Under the pieces are notes generated by a model that worked only from the letters and a program-made list of their open reading frames with translations, did not search any database and was not told the origin of the DNA. A DNA stretch of 64,000 nucleotides from Duganella guangzhouensis (GTDB taxonomy: Bacteria; Pseudomonadota; Gammaproteobacteria; Burkholderiales; Burkholderiaceae_D): assembly GCF_009674535.1 (NCBI RefSeq), contig NZ_WKJK01000004.1, forward strand, positions 248,001 to 312,000. The letters run 5' to 3'. The translations under genes and the position numbers were made by a program. Below, piece after piece: positions 9,162 through 17,949 of the stretch (the stretch's first letter is position 1; each line of letters opens with the position of its first letter).

Positions 9162-9416
9162 ATGGACTTCGCTTTTGTGCTCCGATACCGTCTGGACAAG
9201 CGGGACAGCAATTACGATGAGCTGGCCGAACGCTTGCTGGCATCCGGCTGCACCGATGCGCTGGTCAGCATCAACCGGGCGGGCAATATGGTGCTGGAGT
9301 TCCTGCGCGAAGACGCCAGCGCTTCCGCCGCCCTCACCAGCGCCATCGCCGACGTGCAGCGCGCCATCCCCTCCGCCGAGCTGATCGATATTCGTTCGGA
9401 CTTCATGTCGAGCTGA
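9162..9416 (+). CDS. Small conserved-looking protein of unknown function (84 aa)
   Basis: I do not recognise a named family. The 84-residue product is soluble, with an alternating alpha/beta look. It has a beta-strand start (DFAFVLRYRL), a helix (YDELAERLLASG), a strand pair (DALVSINRAGNMVLEFLRE), a helix (ALTSAIADVQRAI) and a short end. The ATG follows GGGG at a reasonable distance. Codon use matches the neighbours, which supports a real gene. It lies between the 6S-like terminator and the arsR operator, so it is probably transcribed alone. Confidence 0.65.
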   Translation: MDFAFVLRYRLDKRDSNYDELAERLLASGCTDALVSINRAGNMVLEFLREDASASAALTSAIADVQRAIPSAELIDIRSDFMSS

Positions 9417-9427
9417 TTTTACGCTTC

Positions 9428-9447
9428 ATTTCAATATTATTTGAAAT
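9428..9447. promoter_or_regulatory. ArsR-type operator
   Basis: This is a perfect inverted repeat ATTTCAA-6nt-TTGAAAT, ending 29 bases before the arsR start. AT-rich dyads with TTCAA/TTGAA arms are typical of ArsR/SmtB operators. Autoregulation by the downstream arsR is the simple reading. Confidence 0.7.
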
Positions 9448-9476
9448 ATCGAATTGGTTGCGGTAGCATGGTCGGC

Positions 9477-9776
9477 ATGGATACCAAACAAACCTTGGCC
9501 GCGCTGGCGGCATTGGCGCAAGAGAGCCGGCTGGCCGTGTTCCGGCTGCTGGTTCAGAATGGGACTGGCGGTCTTGCCGCCAGCAAGATCGGCGAGCAAC
9601 TCGATATTGCGCCGTCCTCGCTGTCCTTCCATTTGAAAGAATTGGCGCATGCGGGCCTGGTCACGTCGCGTCAGGAAGGGCGCTACGTCATCTATTCGGC
9701 CGATATCGCCGCGATGAATGGCCTGATAAGCTTTTTAACTGAAAACTGTTGCGGTGGCGTCTCGTGCAAACCATGA
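9477..9776 (+). CDS. arsR: ArsR-family metalloid-responsive repressor
   Basis: This is a 99-residue winged helix-turn-helix repressor (LAQESRLAVFRLLVQ, then APSSLSFHLKELAHAGLV). It lacks the classical CVCDLC site in the recognition region. Instead it ends in CCGGVSC, a C-terminal cysteine cluster like the arsenite site described for Acidithiobacillus ferrooxidans ArsR. It would release the operator at 9428-9447 when As(III) or Sb(III) binds. An in-frame ATG at 9468 is an alternative start. Its stop codon overlaps the arsC start (ATGA). Confidence 0.9.
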   Translation: MDTKQTLAALAALAQESRLAVFRLLVQNGTGGLAASKIGEQLDIAPSSLSFHLKELAHAGLVTSRQEGRYVIYSADIAAMNGLISFLTENCCGGVSCKP

Positions 9777-10234
9777 ATATTCTTTTTCTGTGTACCGGTA
9801 ACTCCTGTCGTTCGCTGTTGAGCGAGGCGATTTTCAATCATCTGGCGCCGCCCGGCTGGCGGGCGATCAGCGCCGGCAGTCAGCCGACCGGCCGGCTCAA
9901 TCCGCGCGCGCTGGCGCTGTTGCAGCACAAGGGCATTTCAACCGAGGGCTATTACAGCAAATCGTGGGATGCGCTGCCGGTCACGCCGGAGTTGGTGATT
10001 ACCGTTTGCGGCAGCGCCGCCGGCGAGACTTGCCCGGCTTATCTGGGCCCGGTGCTGCGCGCGCATTGGGGCGTGGAAGATCCCAGCCATGTGGTGGGCA
10101 GCGAGGAGGAAATCGAGGCCGCGTTCGAGCAGGCTTACCGCATCCTGCGCACCCGTATCGAAGCTTTCGTGGCCAAGCCCACGTTGGACCAGGCGGAACT
10201 GGACCGCATCGGCACGCTGGGTGAAGGATGCTGA
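9773..10234 (+). CDS. arsC: Arsenate reductase, low-molecular-weight phosphatase type
   Basis: This is a 153-residue cytoplasmic enzyme reducing arsenate to arsenite. The P-loop CTGNSCRS near residue 8 is the CX5R motif of LMW protein tyrosine phosphatases. Two further cysteines in [16 protein letters not shown] match the disulfide-relay pair of thioredoxin-coupled ArsC, and HWGVEDPS holds the catalytic Asp. It overlaps arsR by four bases and arsB by seven, so the three form a tight operon. Confidence 0.92.
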   Translation: MNILFLCTGNSCRSLLSEAIFNHLAPPGWRAISAGSQPTGRLNPRALALLQHKGISTEGYYSKSWDALPVTPELVITVCGSAAGETCPAYLGPVLRAHWGVEDPSHVVGSEEEIEAAFEQAYRILRTRIEAFVAKPTLDQAELDRIGTLGEGC

Positions 10235-11514
10235 GCGCGCTGCTGATCTTCGTCGCCACGTTGGTGCTGGTGATCTGGCAGCCGCGCGGCTTGGGCATCG
10301 GCTGGAGCGCGTCGCTGGGCGCGGTGGCCGCGCTGCTGGCGGGCGTGATTCATGTCAGCGATATTCCGGTGGTGTGGCACATCATCTGGAATGCGACGGC
10401 GACTTTTGTGGCCATCATCATCACCAGCCTGTTGCTGGACAAGGCGGGCTTTTTCGAATGGGCGGCGCTGCATATGGCGCGCTGGGGCGGGGGCAGCGGC
10501 AAGCGGCTGTTCGTCATGCTGGTGCTGCTGGGCGCCGCTGTCTCGGCGCTGTTTGCCAATGATGGCGCGGCGCTGATTCTGACGCCGATCGTGATCGCCA
10601 TGCTGCGCGAGCTGCGCTTCTCGGCGCGCGCCACGCTGGCGTTTGTGATGGCGGCCGGCTTCATCGCCGATACGGCCAGCCTGCCGCTGGTGGTGTCGAA
10701 TCTGGTGAACATCGTCTCGGCCGATTACTTCGGTGTCAGCTTCGCGCGCTATGCGGCGGTGATGGTGCCGGTGAATCTGGTGGCGGTGGCGGCTACGCTG
10801 GCGGTGCTGATGTGGTTCTTCCGCGCCGATATCCCGGCCGATTACGACGTCCATCAAATCAAGGACCCTGCCACGGCGATCCATGATCGCGCCACCTTCG
10901 TGGCCGGCTGGTGGGTGCTGGGCGTGCTGTTGATTGGCTTCTTCGTGATCGAGCCAATGGGTGTGCCGATCAGCGTGGTGGCCGCTGTCGGCTCGTTGGT
11001 GCTGCTGGTGGTGGCGGCGCGCGGACACCGCATTTCCACGCGCGAGGTGCTGCTGCATGCGCCGTGGCAGATTGTGGTCTTCTCGCTGGGGATGTATCTG
11101 GTGGTGTACGGCTTGCGTAATGCCGGCCTGACGGCTTATCTGACCGAGGCGCTGGCGTGGTGCGCGCAGCATGGCGTATGGGCGGCGGCGATGGGCACTG
11201 GCTTCATCACGGCGCTGCTGTCGTCCATCATGAACAATCTGCCGACGGTGCTGATCGGCGCGCTGTCGATCGACGCTACGCCGACCCAGGGCGTGGTGCG
11301 CGAGGCGATGGTGTACGCGAACGTGATCGGCAGCGATCTTGGTCCGAAGATCACGCCGATCGGCAGTCTGGCTACGCTGCTTTGGCTGCACGTGTTGGCC
11401 AACAAGGGCATGCGCATCTCGTGGGGCTACTACTTCCGGGTCGGCATCTGCTTGACGCTGCCGGTTTTGTTTGTCACATTGGCAGCATTAGCAGCTCGCC
11501 TGGGGATAGAGTGA
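10228..11514 (+). CDS. arsB: ArsB-type arsenite efflux permease
   Basis: This is a 428-residue inner-membrane protein with about 11-12 hydrophobic segments, of the ArsB/NhaD (ion transporter) superfamily. The conserved segments [20 protein letters not shown] and [15 protein letters not shown] are diagnostic of this fold, and [19 protein letters not shown] matches the second repeat. It extrudes arsenite or antimonite. Its stop codon lies inside the GTGA that starts the next gene, so translation is likely coupled. Confidence 0.92.
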   Translation: MLSALLIFVATLVLVIWQPRGLGIGWSASLGAVAALLAGVIHVSDIPVVWHIIWNATATFVAIIITSLLLDKAGFFEWAALHMARWGGGSGKRLFVMLVLLGAAVSALFANDGAALILTPIVIAMLRELRFSARATLAFVMAAGFIADTASLPLVVSNLVNIVSADYFGVSFARYAAVMVPVNLVAVAATLAVLMWFFRADIPADYDVHQIKDPATAIHDRATFVAGWWVLGVLLIGFFVIEPMGVPISVVAAVGSLVLLVVAARGHRISTREVLLHAPWQIVVFSLGMYLVVYGLRNAGLTAYLTEALAWCAQHGVWAAAMGTGFITALLSSIMNNLPTVLIGALSIDATPTQGVVREAMVYANVIGSDLGPKITPIGSLATLLWLHVLANKGMRISWGYYFRVGICLTLPVLFVTLAALAARLGIE

Positions 11515-12428
11515 AACCGAAGAAGTGGATTGCCGTTGTACTGAGTATCTTTGCCGCGCCGCTGGCGTTTTTGTATGTGGGGGCGCCGCGTTGGGCGGCG
11601 ATCAGCTTTGCCGTGCCGCTGGCGATCGGAATCGCCGCCTTCATGCTGCCGGGCGGGTTGGTGGAGAGTATGGCCGGTTTGGCCTCGCTGGCGTTGATGG
11701 TGTTGTGGGTCTGGCGTGCTTACCGACTGGCCGCCGCCGCGCCGGATGAGGCGGTTCGGCCGTGGTATTCGCGCTGGTACGGCATGCTCGGGCTGGTGGC
11801 GGGCGTCGGTGCGTTCGTTGTGCTGCTGCGCGTGTTTGCGTATGAGCCGTTCAAGGTGCCGTCGTCGTCGATGGTACCCACCTTGCCTGTGCGATCGCAT
11901 GTGATGGTACAGAAGTGGGGCTACGGACATTACAGTACCATGGGCTACACCTTCGGCCATGGTGCCGCCTCGCAGACGGTGCTGCGCGGGGACATTATCG
12001 TCTTCGACTGGCCACGCGATCCGCGCCAGAGCTACTTGATGCGCGTGGTTGGTCTGCCGGGTGACAGGATCGAGTACCGCGACGACAAGCGCCTGTTGAT
12101 CAATGGCGTGGACGTGCGCGGCAAAGAGCTGCCCGAGTACCTGGATTCCGAGCGGCTGATTTATATGAAGCGCTATCGCCAGCGCCTGGATCAGACCGAG
12201 CATGACTTCGTGATCAAGGACGCGGCATCGTGGTGGTTGCCGCAAGGGGCCGATCTGCCGCCGCAATGCACGGCCAGCGCCACAGCCCTCAGCTGCACGG
12301 TGCCGGCGGCCAGCTACTTCGTCATGGGCGACAATCGCGACAACAGTCTGGATAGCCGCTATTGGGGCTTTGTGCCGGCGCAGGCGGTGATCGGCAAGGT
12401 GGTGTATATTATTCCGCCTCGTACTTGA
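11511..12428 (+). CDS. S26 signal peptidase I-like membrane protein lacking the catalytic lysine
   Basis: This 305-residue protein starts at a GTG overlapping the arsB stop. Three or four hydrophobic segments in the first 120 residues precede an S26 domain with PSSSMVPTL (catalytic Ser region), [18 protein letters not shown] and [17 protein letters not shown]. In Escherichia coli LepB the box before VGLPGD reads YIKR, with Lys145 as general base. Here it reads YLMR, so that Lys is Met. It may be a variant peptidase or an inactive paralogue. The housekeeping lepB is not in this window. Confidence 0.82.
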   Translation: MKPKKWIAVVLSIFAAPLAFLYVGAPRWAAISFAVPLAIGIAAFMLPGGLVESMAGLASLALMVLWVWRAYRLAAAAPDEAVRPWYSRWYGMLGLVAGVGAFVVLLRVFAYEPFKVPSSSMVPTLPVRSHVMVQKWGYGHYSTMGYTFGHGAASQTVLRGDIIVFDWPRDPRQSYLMRVVGLPGDRIEYRDDKRLLINGVDVRGKELPEYLDSERLIYMKRYRQRLDQTEHDFVIKDAASWWLPQGADLPPQCTASATALSCTVPAASYFVMGDNRDNSLDSRYWGFVPAQAVIGKVVYIIPPRT

Positions 12429-12438
12429 GGAGTCAGGA

Positions 12439-13014
12439 TTGGATCAGCATATCAAACCAGTAGCGCTGGAAAAGGCATATCGCCTGTTGAATCATGGGCC
12501 GACCGTGTTGGTATCGGCCAGCCATGATGGCGTGGATAACGTGATGTCGGCGGCGTGGTCATGCGCGCTGGATTTCTCGCCGCCCAAGGTGACGCTGGTG
12601 CTGGACAAGGCCACCGCCACCCGTCCGCTGGTGGAGCGCAGCGGCTACTTCGCGCTGCAAGTGCCGAACCTGTCGCAGCTGCAGCTGACCTATGACGTCG
12701 GCCACACCAGCGCCAATGACACGCCGGACAAGCTGGGCAAGGCCGGTGTGCAGCTGTTCCGTGTCGAAGGCCACGACGTGCCGCTGGTGGCCGGCTCCTC
12801 CGCGTGGCTGATCTGCAAAGTGCTGCCGGAGCCGCGCAATGAACAGGTCTACGATTTGTTCATCGGCGAAGTGGTGGCCGCGTATGCCGACGACCGCGTA
12901 TTCAGCGACGGCCACTGGCACTTCGAAACCGCCGACCCAAGCTTGCGCAGCCTGCACTACATCGCCGGCGGCACCTTCTACGCCATCGGCGATGCGGTGG
13001 TCGCGAAAACCTAA
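12439..13014 (+). CDS. Flavin reductase-like (DIM6/NTAB) flavoprotein, TTG start
   Basis: This is a 191-residue protein of the flavin reductase/flavoprotein oxygenase family. It carries the FMN-binding-split barrel pattern (GPTVLVSASHDGVDNVMSAAW, then PPKVTLVLDKATATRPLVE). No in-frame ATG occurs near the start; a TTG at 12439 is preceded by GAGGAG about seven bases upstream and is taken as the start. It follows the signal-peptidase-like gene by ten bases, so it is the fifth gene in the ars-led series. The substrate is unknown. Confidence 0.85.
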   Translation: MDQHIKPVALEKAYRLLNHGPTVLVSASHDGVDNVMSAAWSCALDFSPPKVTLVLDKATATRPLVERSGYFALQVPNLSQLQLTYDVGHTSANDTPDKLGKAGVQLFRVEGHDVPLVAGSSAWLICKVLPEPRNEQVYDLFIGEVVAAYADDRVFSDGHWHFETADPSLRSLHYIAGGTFYAIGDAVVAKT

Positions 13015-13019
13015 AGCGC

Positions 13020-14147
13020 CTAAAGGGCGCGGGCGATCAGGATTTTCTGGATGTCGCTGGTGCCTTCGTAGATCTGGCACACGCGGGCGTCGCGGTAGAT
13101 GCGTTCTACCGGGAAGTCGCTGACGTAGCCGTAGCCGCCGTGGATCTGGATCGCGTCCGAACACACCTTTTCCGCCATCTCGGAGGCGAACAGCTTGGCC
13201 ATCGCTGCCTCCTTCAGACAGGGCAGGCCGGCGTCCTTCATGGATGCCGCGTGCAGGATCAGTTGGCGCGCGGCTTCGATCTGCATCGCCATTTCGGCCA
13301 GTTTGAATTGCACCGACTGATGTTCGAAAATCGGCTTGCCAAAGCTTTCGCGCTCGCGGGCGTAGTGCAGCGCCGCTTCGTACGCGGAGCGCGCCATGCC
13401 CACCGATTGCGAGGCGATGCCGATGCGGCCACCCTCCAGTCCTGACAGGGCGATTTTGTAACCTTGCCCTTCCTCGCCGATCAGATTCGCCGCCGGGATA
13501 CGACAGTTTTCAAACACGATCTGCGCGGTGTCGGACGAATGCTGTCCCATCTTCTGTTCAATGCCGGCGACGATGTAGCCCGGCGTGGACGTCGGCACCC
13601 AGAACGCGCTAATGCCTTTCTTGCCGGCCGCCTTGTCAGTAACCGCCATGACGATCGCCACGTCAGCGTGCTTGCCGCTGGTGATGAACTGCTTCACGCC
13701 GTTCAGCACATAGTGATCGCCATCGCGCGTGGCGGTGGTGCGCAGCGCGGCGGCATCACTGCCGGTGTGCGGTTCGGTGAGGCAGAACGCGCCCAGCATC
13801 GCGCCTTGCGCCAGTGGCCGCAGCCACTGTTCCTTCTGCTGCGGATTCGCATACATCATGCCGATGCTGCACACCGGGCAGTTGTTGACCGAGATGATGG
13901 TGGAAGTGCCGCCATCACCCGCCGCAATCTCTTCCAATACCAAAGCCAGGGACACGTAATCCATGCCCGCGCCGCCCAGTTCCTCGGGCACGGCGACACC
14001 GAAAGCACCCAGCGCGGCAAGCTCCTTCAACTCCTCACGCGGGAAGTGATGCTCCTTGTCCCAGCGGGCCGCGTTGGGGGCTAGACGTTCCTGCGCAAAG
14101 CTGCGCAGGGCGTCGCGTATCATTTCGTGTTCCTGGCTCAGTATCAT
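13020..14147 (-). CDS. Acyl-CoA dehydrogenase
   Basis: This is a 375-residue FAD enzyme that oxidises acyl-CoA to the 2,3-enoyl-CoA. Visible family motifs are FCLTEPHTGSDAAAL (substrate/FAD contact), GVKQFITSG, GLEGGRIGIASQSVGMA, and QIHGGYGYVSDFPVERIYRD followed by QIYEGTSDIQ, which holds the catalytic Glu of the short-chain group. It is the last gene of the minus-strand acyl-CoA cluster. Context suggests a branched or short-chain substrate, but the chain length cannot be fixed. Confidence 0.92.
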   Translation of the reverse strand: MILSQEHEMIRDALRSFAQERLAPNAARWDKEHHFPREELKELAALGAFGVAVPEELGGAGMDYVSLALVLEEIAAGDGGTSTIISVNNCPVCSIGMMYANPQQKEQWLRPLAQGAMLGAFCLTEPHTGSDAAALRTTATRDGDHYVLNGVKQFITSGKHADVAIVMAVTDKAAGKKGISAFWVPTSTPGYIVAGIEQKMGQHSSDTAQIVFENCRIPAANLIGEEGQGYKIALSGLEGGRIGIASQSVGMARSAYEAALHYARERESFGKPIFEHQSVQFKLAEMAMQIEAARQLILHAASMKDAGLPCLKEAAMAKLFASEMAEKVCSDAIQIHGGYGYVSDFPVERIYRDARVCQIYEGTSDIQKILIARAL

Positions 14148-14165
14148 GGTGAGATTCCGTTTTGT

Positions 14166-14834
14166 TTACCAACCGATGGTTGTGCCATCGTAGTTGCGGT
14201 ACACCGCTTGTTCCGACGCGGGTAGCGTCGCAAGCGTTGCGCGGATGCCGCTCGCGCTTTGTTCCACCGAGATGTCGGCGCCGGAGCCGCCCATGTCGGT
14301 TTTCACCCAACCCGGGTGGAAGGCCACGCAAGTGGCGCCCTGCTTGCCGTGCACCAGCGCGGTATCGATCAGCACCGAATTCAGCGCCGCCTTGCTGGCG
14401 CGGTACAGCGAGCCGCCGGACACAGTGCGCTCGCTCAGCGATCCCATTCGCGACGACAGCACCGCCAGCTTGCCCTTCGCCGCAGATACCAGTGGCGCCA
14501 GAATCGGCAGCAGCCGCATCGCCGCCAGCACGTTGGTGTGCATGACGGTGTCGAAGTCGGTCTGCATCGGGAAACCGTCGTGACGCGGACCGTAGACGCC
14601 GGCGTTGAGGATGGCGACGTCCAGCTCTTCGCCATCCAGCTTCCAGCCCATGCCGGCCACCGCTTCGACGTTGTTCACATCCAGCTTGTGCGGTTCGGCG
14701 CCCAGCGCCGCCAGCGCGTCGCAGTCTTCCTGCTTGCGCGCGGTGGCGATCACGCGCCAGCCGTCAGCGCGGTATTGTTTGACCAGTTCCAGGCCGATGC
14801 CGCGCGATGCGCCGATAATCAATGCAGTCGCCAT
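14166..14834 (-). CDS. Short-chain dehydrogenase/reductase
   Basis: This is a 222-residue NAD(P)-dependent oxidoreductase of the classical SDR fold, close to the C-factor/sniffer-like subgroup. The nucleotide-binding motif is GASRGIGLE at residue 8. NAG (ILNAGVYG) and the catalytic Ser-Tyr-Lys set (LSSRMG and YRASK) are present. The start codon abuts the thiolase stop with no gap, so the pair is coupled. A role in the local acyl-CoA pathway is inferred from position only. Confidence 0.9.
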   Translation of the reverse strand: MATALIIGASRGIGLELVKQYRADGWRVIATARKQEDCDALAALGAEPHKLDVNNVEAVAGMGWKLDGEELDVAILNAGVYGPRHDGFPMQTDFDTVMHTNVLAAMRLLPILAPLVSAAKGKLAVLSSRMGSLSERTVSGGSLYRASKAALNSVLIDTALVHGKQGATCVAFHPGWVKTDMGGSGADISVEQSASGIRATLATLPASEQAVYRNYDGTTIGW

Positions 14835-16034
14835 TTACACCATCTCCACTGCGAGTGCGGTGGCTTCGCCGCCGCCGATGCACAGCGCCGCCACACCTTT
14901 CTTGCCGCCGGTGCGCTTCAAGGCACCCAGCAGGGTGACGATGATGCGCGCGCCCGAGGCGCCGATCGGATGGCCCAGCGCGCAGGCGCCGCCGTGAATA
15001 TTGACCTTGTCGTGCGGGATATCGAGGTCGCGCATGGCGGCCATCGGCACGGCGGCGAAGGCTTCGTTAATTTCGAACAGGTCGACGTCCTTGGTGCCCC
15101 AGCCGATTTTCTTGTACAGCTTTTCGATGGCGCCGATCGGTGCGGTGGTGAACCAGTTCGGCTCCTGCGCGAAGGTGGCGTGGCCGTGAATGCGGGCGAT
15201 CACCGTCAGACCGAGTTCCTTGGCTTTCGATTCGCGCATCATCACCAGCGCGGCGGCGCCGTCGTTGATCGACGAGGAGGAGGCGGCGGTGATGGTGCCG
15301 TCTTTCTTGAAGGCGGCGCGCAGCGTCGGGATTTTTTCTACCTTGGCTTTCAGCGGACCTTCGTCCTTGTCGATCACAGTATCACCGGCGCGCGAAGTCA
15401 CGGTGACGGGCGCGATTTCCCATTTGAAGTAGCCTTCATTGGTGGCGGTCTGCGCGCGCTTCACCGATGTGATGGCGAAGTTGTCCTGCGCCTCGCGGGT
15501 GAATTCGTACTTGGCAGAGCACTCTTCGGCAAAGGTGCCCATCGAACGGCCCTCGCCGGTTTTCTCGTTGCGCGAGTAGGCGTCTTCCAGACCGTCGTAC
15601 ATCATGTGGTCGAACATCATGCCGTGGCCGATGCGGTAACCGCCGCGCGCTTTCGGGATCAGGTAGGGCGCGTTGGTCATGGACTCCATGCCGCCGGCGA
15701 TCACCACCTCGGCGCTGCCGGCTACCAGTTGGTCGTGTGCGAAGATCGCGGCCTGCATGGCCGAGCCGCACATTTTGGACAGCGTGACCGCGCCGGTGGA
15801 CGTGGGCAGGCCGGCCTTCAGCAGCGCCTGACGCGCCGGCGCCTGGCCCTGGCCCGCCATCAGGCAATTGCCGAAGTAAACGTGTTCGACCAGCTTGGCG
15901 TCGATGCCGGCGCGTTCCACTGCGGCTTGAATCGCCACCGCGCCCAGGTCGTGCGCAGACTTGGTCGAGAAGTCGCCCTGGAAGGCGCCCATGGGCGTGC
16001 GTGCGGCGCCGACGATTACGATAGGATCATTCAT
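14835..16034 (-). CDS. Acetyl-CoA C-acyltransferase (thiolase)
   Basis: This is a 399-residue thiolase that cleaves 3-ketoacyl-CoA or condenses acetyl-CoA. The nucleophilic cysteine lies in [23 protein letters not shown] follows, and the C-terminal catalytic His and Cys occur in [16 protein letters not shown] and [10 protein letters not shown]. The ATG at 16034 overlaps the end of aceK by eight bases. Within a Liu-type cluster it may serve acetoacetyl-CoA breakdown at the end of leucine degradation. Confidence 0.92.
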   Translation of the reverse strand: MNDPIVIVGAARTPMGAFQGDFSTKSAHDLGAVAIQAAVERAGIDAKLVEHVYFGNCLMAGQGQAPARQALLKAGLPTSTGAVTLSKMCGSAMQAAIFAHDQLVAGSAEVVIAGGMESMTNAPYLIPKARGGYRIGHGMMFDHMMYDGLEDAYSRNEKTGEGRSMGTFAEECSAKYEFTREAQDNFAITSVKRAQTATNEGYFKWEIAPVTVTSRAGDTVIDKDEGPLKAKVEKIPTLRAAFKKDGTITAASSSSINDGAAALVMMRESKAKELGLTVIARIHGHATFAQEPNWFTTAPIGAIEKLYKKIGWGTKDVDLFEINEAFAAVPMAAMRDLDIPHDKVNIHGGACALGHPIGASGARIIVTLLGALKRTGGKKGVAALCIGGGEATALAVEMV

Positions 16035-17856
16035 TTTCAAAGGTCTCCATGAAAGGCGGTGGTGTCACCGCCGGGGTGTTCGATGTTTGCTTGTGCGAGA
16101 AGCGCATGTGTTGTGGATAAGGGTAGACGTCTTCCACCTCGCCGGCCTGAATGCGCTGTTTGCGCGCTTGCCAGTACTCGGGCGTCAGCAGATCGGCGTG
16201 GTGTTTGAGGAAGTACTGGCGGATCTTCGGATTCCCCAGCAGGAAGCTGCCGAACTGCTCGGGGAAGACATCGTGTTTGCCGATTGGGTACCACGGCTCC
16301 GACGCCATCTCTTCTTCCTCGGTGCGTGCTTCGGGGATGGCGCGGAACTGGCAGTCGGTGATGTATTCGATTTCGTCGTAATCGTAGAACACCACGCGCT
16401 GGTGACGCGTGACGCCGAAATTCTTGTACAGCATATCGCCGGGGAAGATGTTGGCCGCCACCAGTTCCTTGATGGCGTTGCCGTATTCGAGTACGCCATG
16501 TTCCAGCTGGGCGTCGTCGTTTTCTTTTTCGCTCAGCCAGAGATTCAGCGGCACCATGCGGCGTTCGATGTACAGGTGCTTGATGATGATCTGGTCGCCC
16601 TCTTCCTCGATCAGCGAGGGTGCGAACTGCTTCAGCTCCGCCAGCAGTTCGTCCTTGAAGCGGCTGCGCGGGAAGGCGACGTTGGAGTATTCCAGCGTGT
16701 CGGCCATGCGGCCGACGCGGTCGTGGTGCTTGACCAGCAGGTACTTCTCTTTGACCAGCGCGCGCGTGGTTTCCTTCGGCGGCGGGTAGAAGTCCTTGAT
16801 CACCTTGAACACGTAGGGGAAGGACGGCAGCGCGAACACCAGCATCACCAGGCCGCGTATGCCGGGCGCGATGTCGAACAAATCCGACGAGTGTTTCAGG
16901 TGCTGCAGGAAGTCGCGGTAGAACAGCGCCTTGCCCTGCTTCTGCAGGCCGAGGATGGTGTAGATCTCGCTGCGTGGTTTGCGCGGCATCAGCGTGCGCA
17001 GGAACTGCACGTAGGCCGATGGCACTTCCATGTCGACCAAAAAGTAGGCGCGGGTGAAGGAGAACAGCACCGCGATCTGCTCGGGATCGAACAGCACCGT
17101 GTCGAGTATCAGCTGGCCGCTGCGGTTATGCAGAATCGGCACCACGAATGGATAGACGCGGTTGCCGTTGATGATCTTGCCGACGATGTAGGCGCCCTTG
17201 TTGCGGAAGAACAGGCTGGATAGCACGTGGATCTGGTGATTCGGTTCGATGCGGGCATCGCCATACAGCGCTTGCAGGCGCGCTTCCACTTGTTCGACAT
17301 CGCGCGTCAGGTTGGCGAAGCTGGCCTCCAGCTGGAAGTTGGTGATGATGCGCTTGAGCGTGAAATGCAGGCCGTCCGCCGCCGGGTAGTAGACGCGGTA
17401 GGTGGGCCTGGGTTCGGCGGTTTCGATGTATTCGGTGGAGACTACCGGCCGCACGAAAATGAATTCGTTGTGGAAGTAGCGGCGGTGCAGGATGTTGCAG
17501 CACACGGAGTTGAAGAAGGTCTCGGCCAATTCCGGTTGCTTGTGGTCGGACAGCATGCCGATGTAGTGCAGTTTGAGTTCGCGCCAGACTTCGTCGGTGA
17601 GGTCGGCGGGTTCGTATTCGTCTTCCAGCTGCTGCACGCATTCCTGCACGCGCTGGTCGTAGAAGTCGATGCGGGCGCGCGCCGCCGCCTGCGCCTCGGC
17701 CCAGGCGCCGCGCTCGAAGAACTGCCTGGCCTGCTGGCTGGTGGCGCGGAACAGGCGGTAGTGCTTGTCGAAGCCGTCGCGGATGGTGCGCGCGATGTCG
17801 AACGCGATCTGCGAGCGTAGCAGCTTGGGGAAGGCGGCTTGGGTCATGAGTGTCAT
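16027..17856 (-). CDS. aceK: Isocitrate dehydrogenase kinase/phosphatase
   Basis: This is a 609-residue bifunctional enzyme that phosphorylates and dephosphorylates isocitrate dehydrogenase, steering carbon between the TCA cycle and the glyoxylate shunt. The full AceK length is present, with typical blocks such as [57 protein letters not shown] and [14 protein letters not shown] (kinase core). Instead of sitting with aceA/aceB it lies between isovaleryl-CoA dehydrogenase and thiolase genes. That fits coordination of acetyl-CoA-yielding catabolism with the glyoxylate bypass. Confidence 0.95.
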   Translation of the reverse strand: MTLMTQAAFPKLLRSQIAFDIARTIRDGFDKHYRLFRATSQQARQFFERGAWAEAQAAARARIDFYDQRVQECVQQLEDEYEPADLTDEVWRELKLHYIGMLSDHKQPELAETFFNSVCCNILHRRYFHNEFIFVRPVVSTEYIETAEPRPTYRVYYPAADGLHFTLKRIITNFQLEASFANLTRDVEQVEARLQALYGDARIEPNHQIHVLSSLFFRNKGAYIVGKIINGNRVYPFVVPILHNRSGQLILDTVLFDPEQIAVLFSFTRAYFLVDMEVPSAYVQFLRTLMPRKPRSEIYTILGLQKQGKALFYRDFLQHLKHSSDLFDIAPGIRGLVMLVFALPSFPYVFKVIKDFYPPPKETTRALVKEKYLLVKHHDRVGRMADTLEYSNVAFPRSRFKDELLAELKQFAPSLIEEEGDQIIIKHLYIERRMVPLNLWLSEKENDDAQLEHGVLEYGNAIKELVAANIFPGDMLYKNFGVTRHQRVVFYDYDEIEYITDCQFRAIPEARTEEEEMASEPWYPIGKHDVFPEQFGSFLLGNPKIRQYFLKHHADLLTPEYWQARKQRIQAGEVEDVYPYPQHMRFSHKQTSNTPAVTPPPFMETFENE

Positions 17857-17867
17857 CGTTTCCGTCG

Positions 17868-17939
17868 TACCGGCGAAAGCCGGTACCCATGCTGAGCTGG
17901 CTATGCCGGCGTTCTATGGGCACCGGCCTCCGCCGGTGC
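17868..17939. repeat. REP-like pair of palindromic hairpins
   Basis: Two GC-rich hairpins fill the 93-base gap between liuA and aceK: TACCGGC-GAAA-GCCGGTA at 17868-17885 and GCACCGGC-CTCC-GCCGGTGC at 17920-17939. The 'CCGGCGAAAGCCGG..CCATGCTGAG' style resembles dispersed extragenic palindromes common in this order. They may stabilise or attenuate the transcript between the two genes. Confidence 0.7.
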
Positions 17940-17949
17940 GACGTTCATT

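Noticed and set aside
9749..9772. Upstream TTG start for arsC
   Set aside because: The ATG at 9773 aligns with the family start just before the P-loop and overlaps the arsR stop in the usual coupled manner.
17126..17923. Open frame opposite and out of phase with aceK
   Set aside because: It is a shifted frame over aceK codons with Arg/Ala/Pro-rich sequence and no domain.
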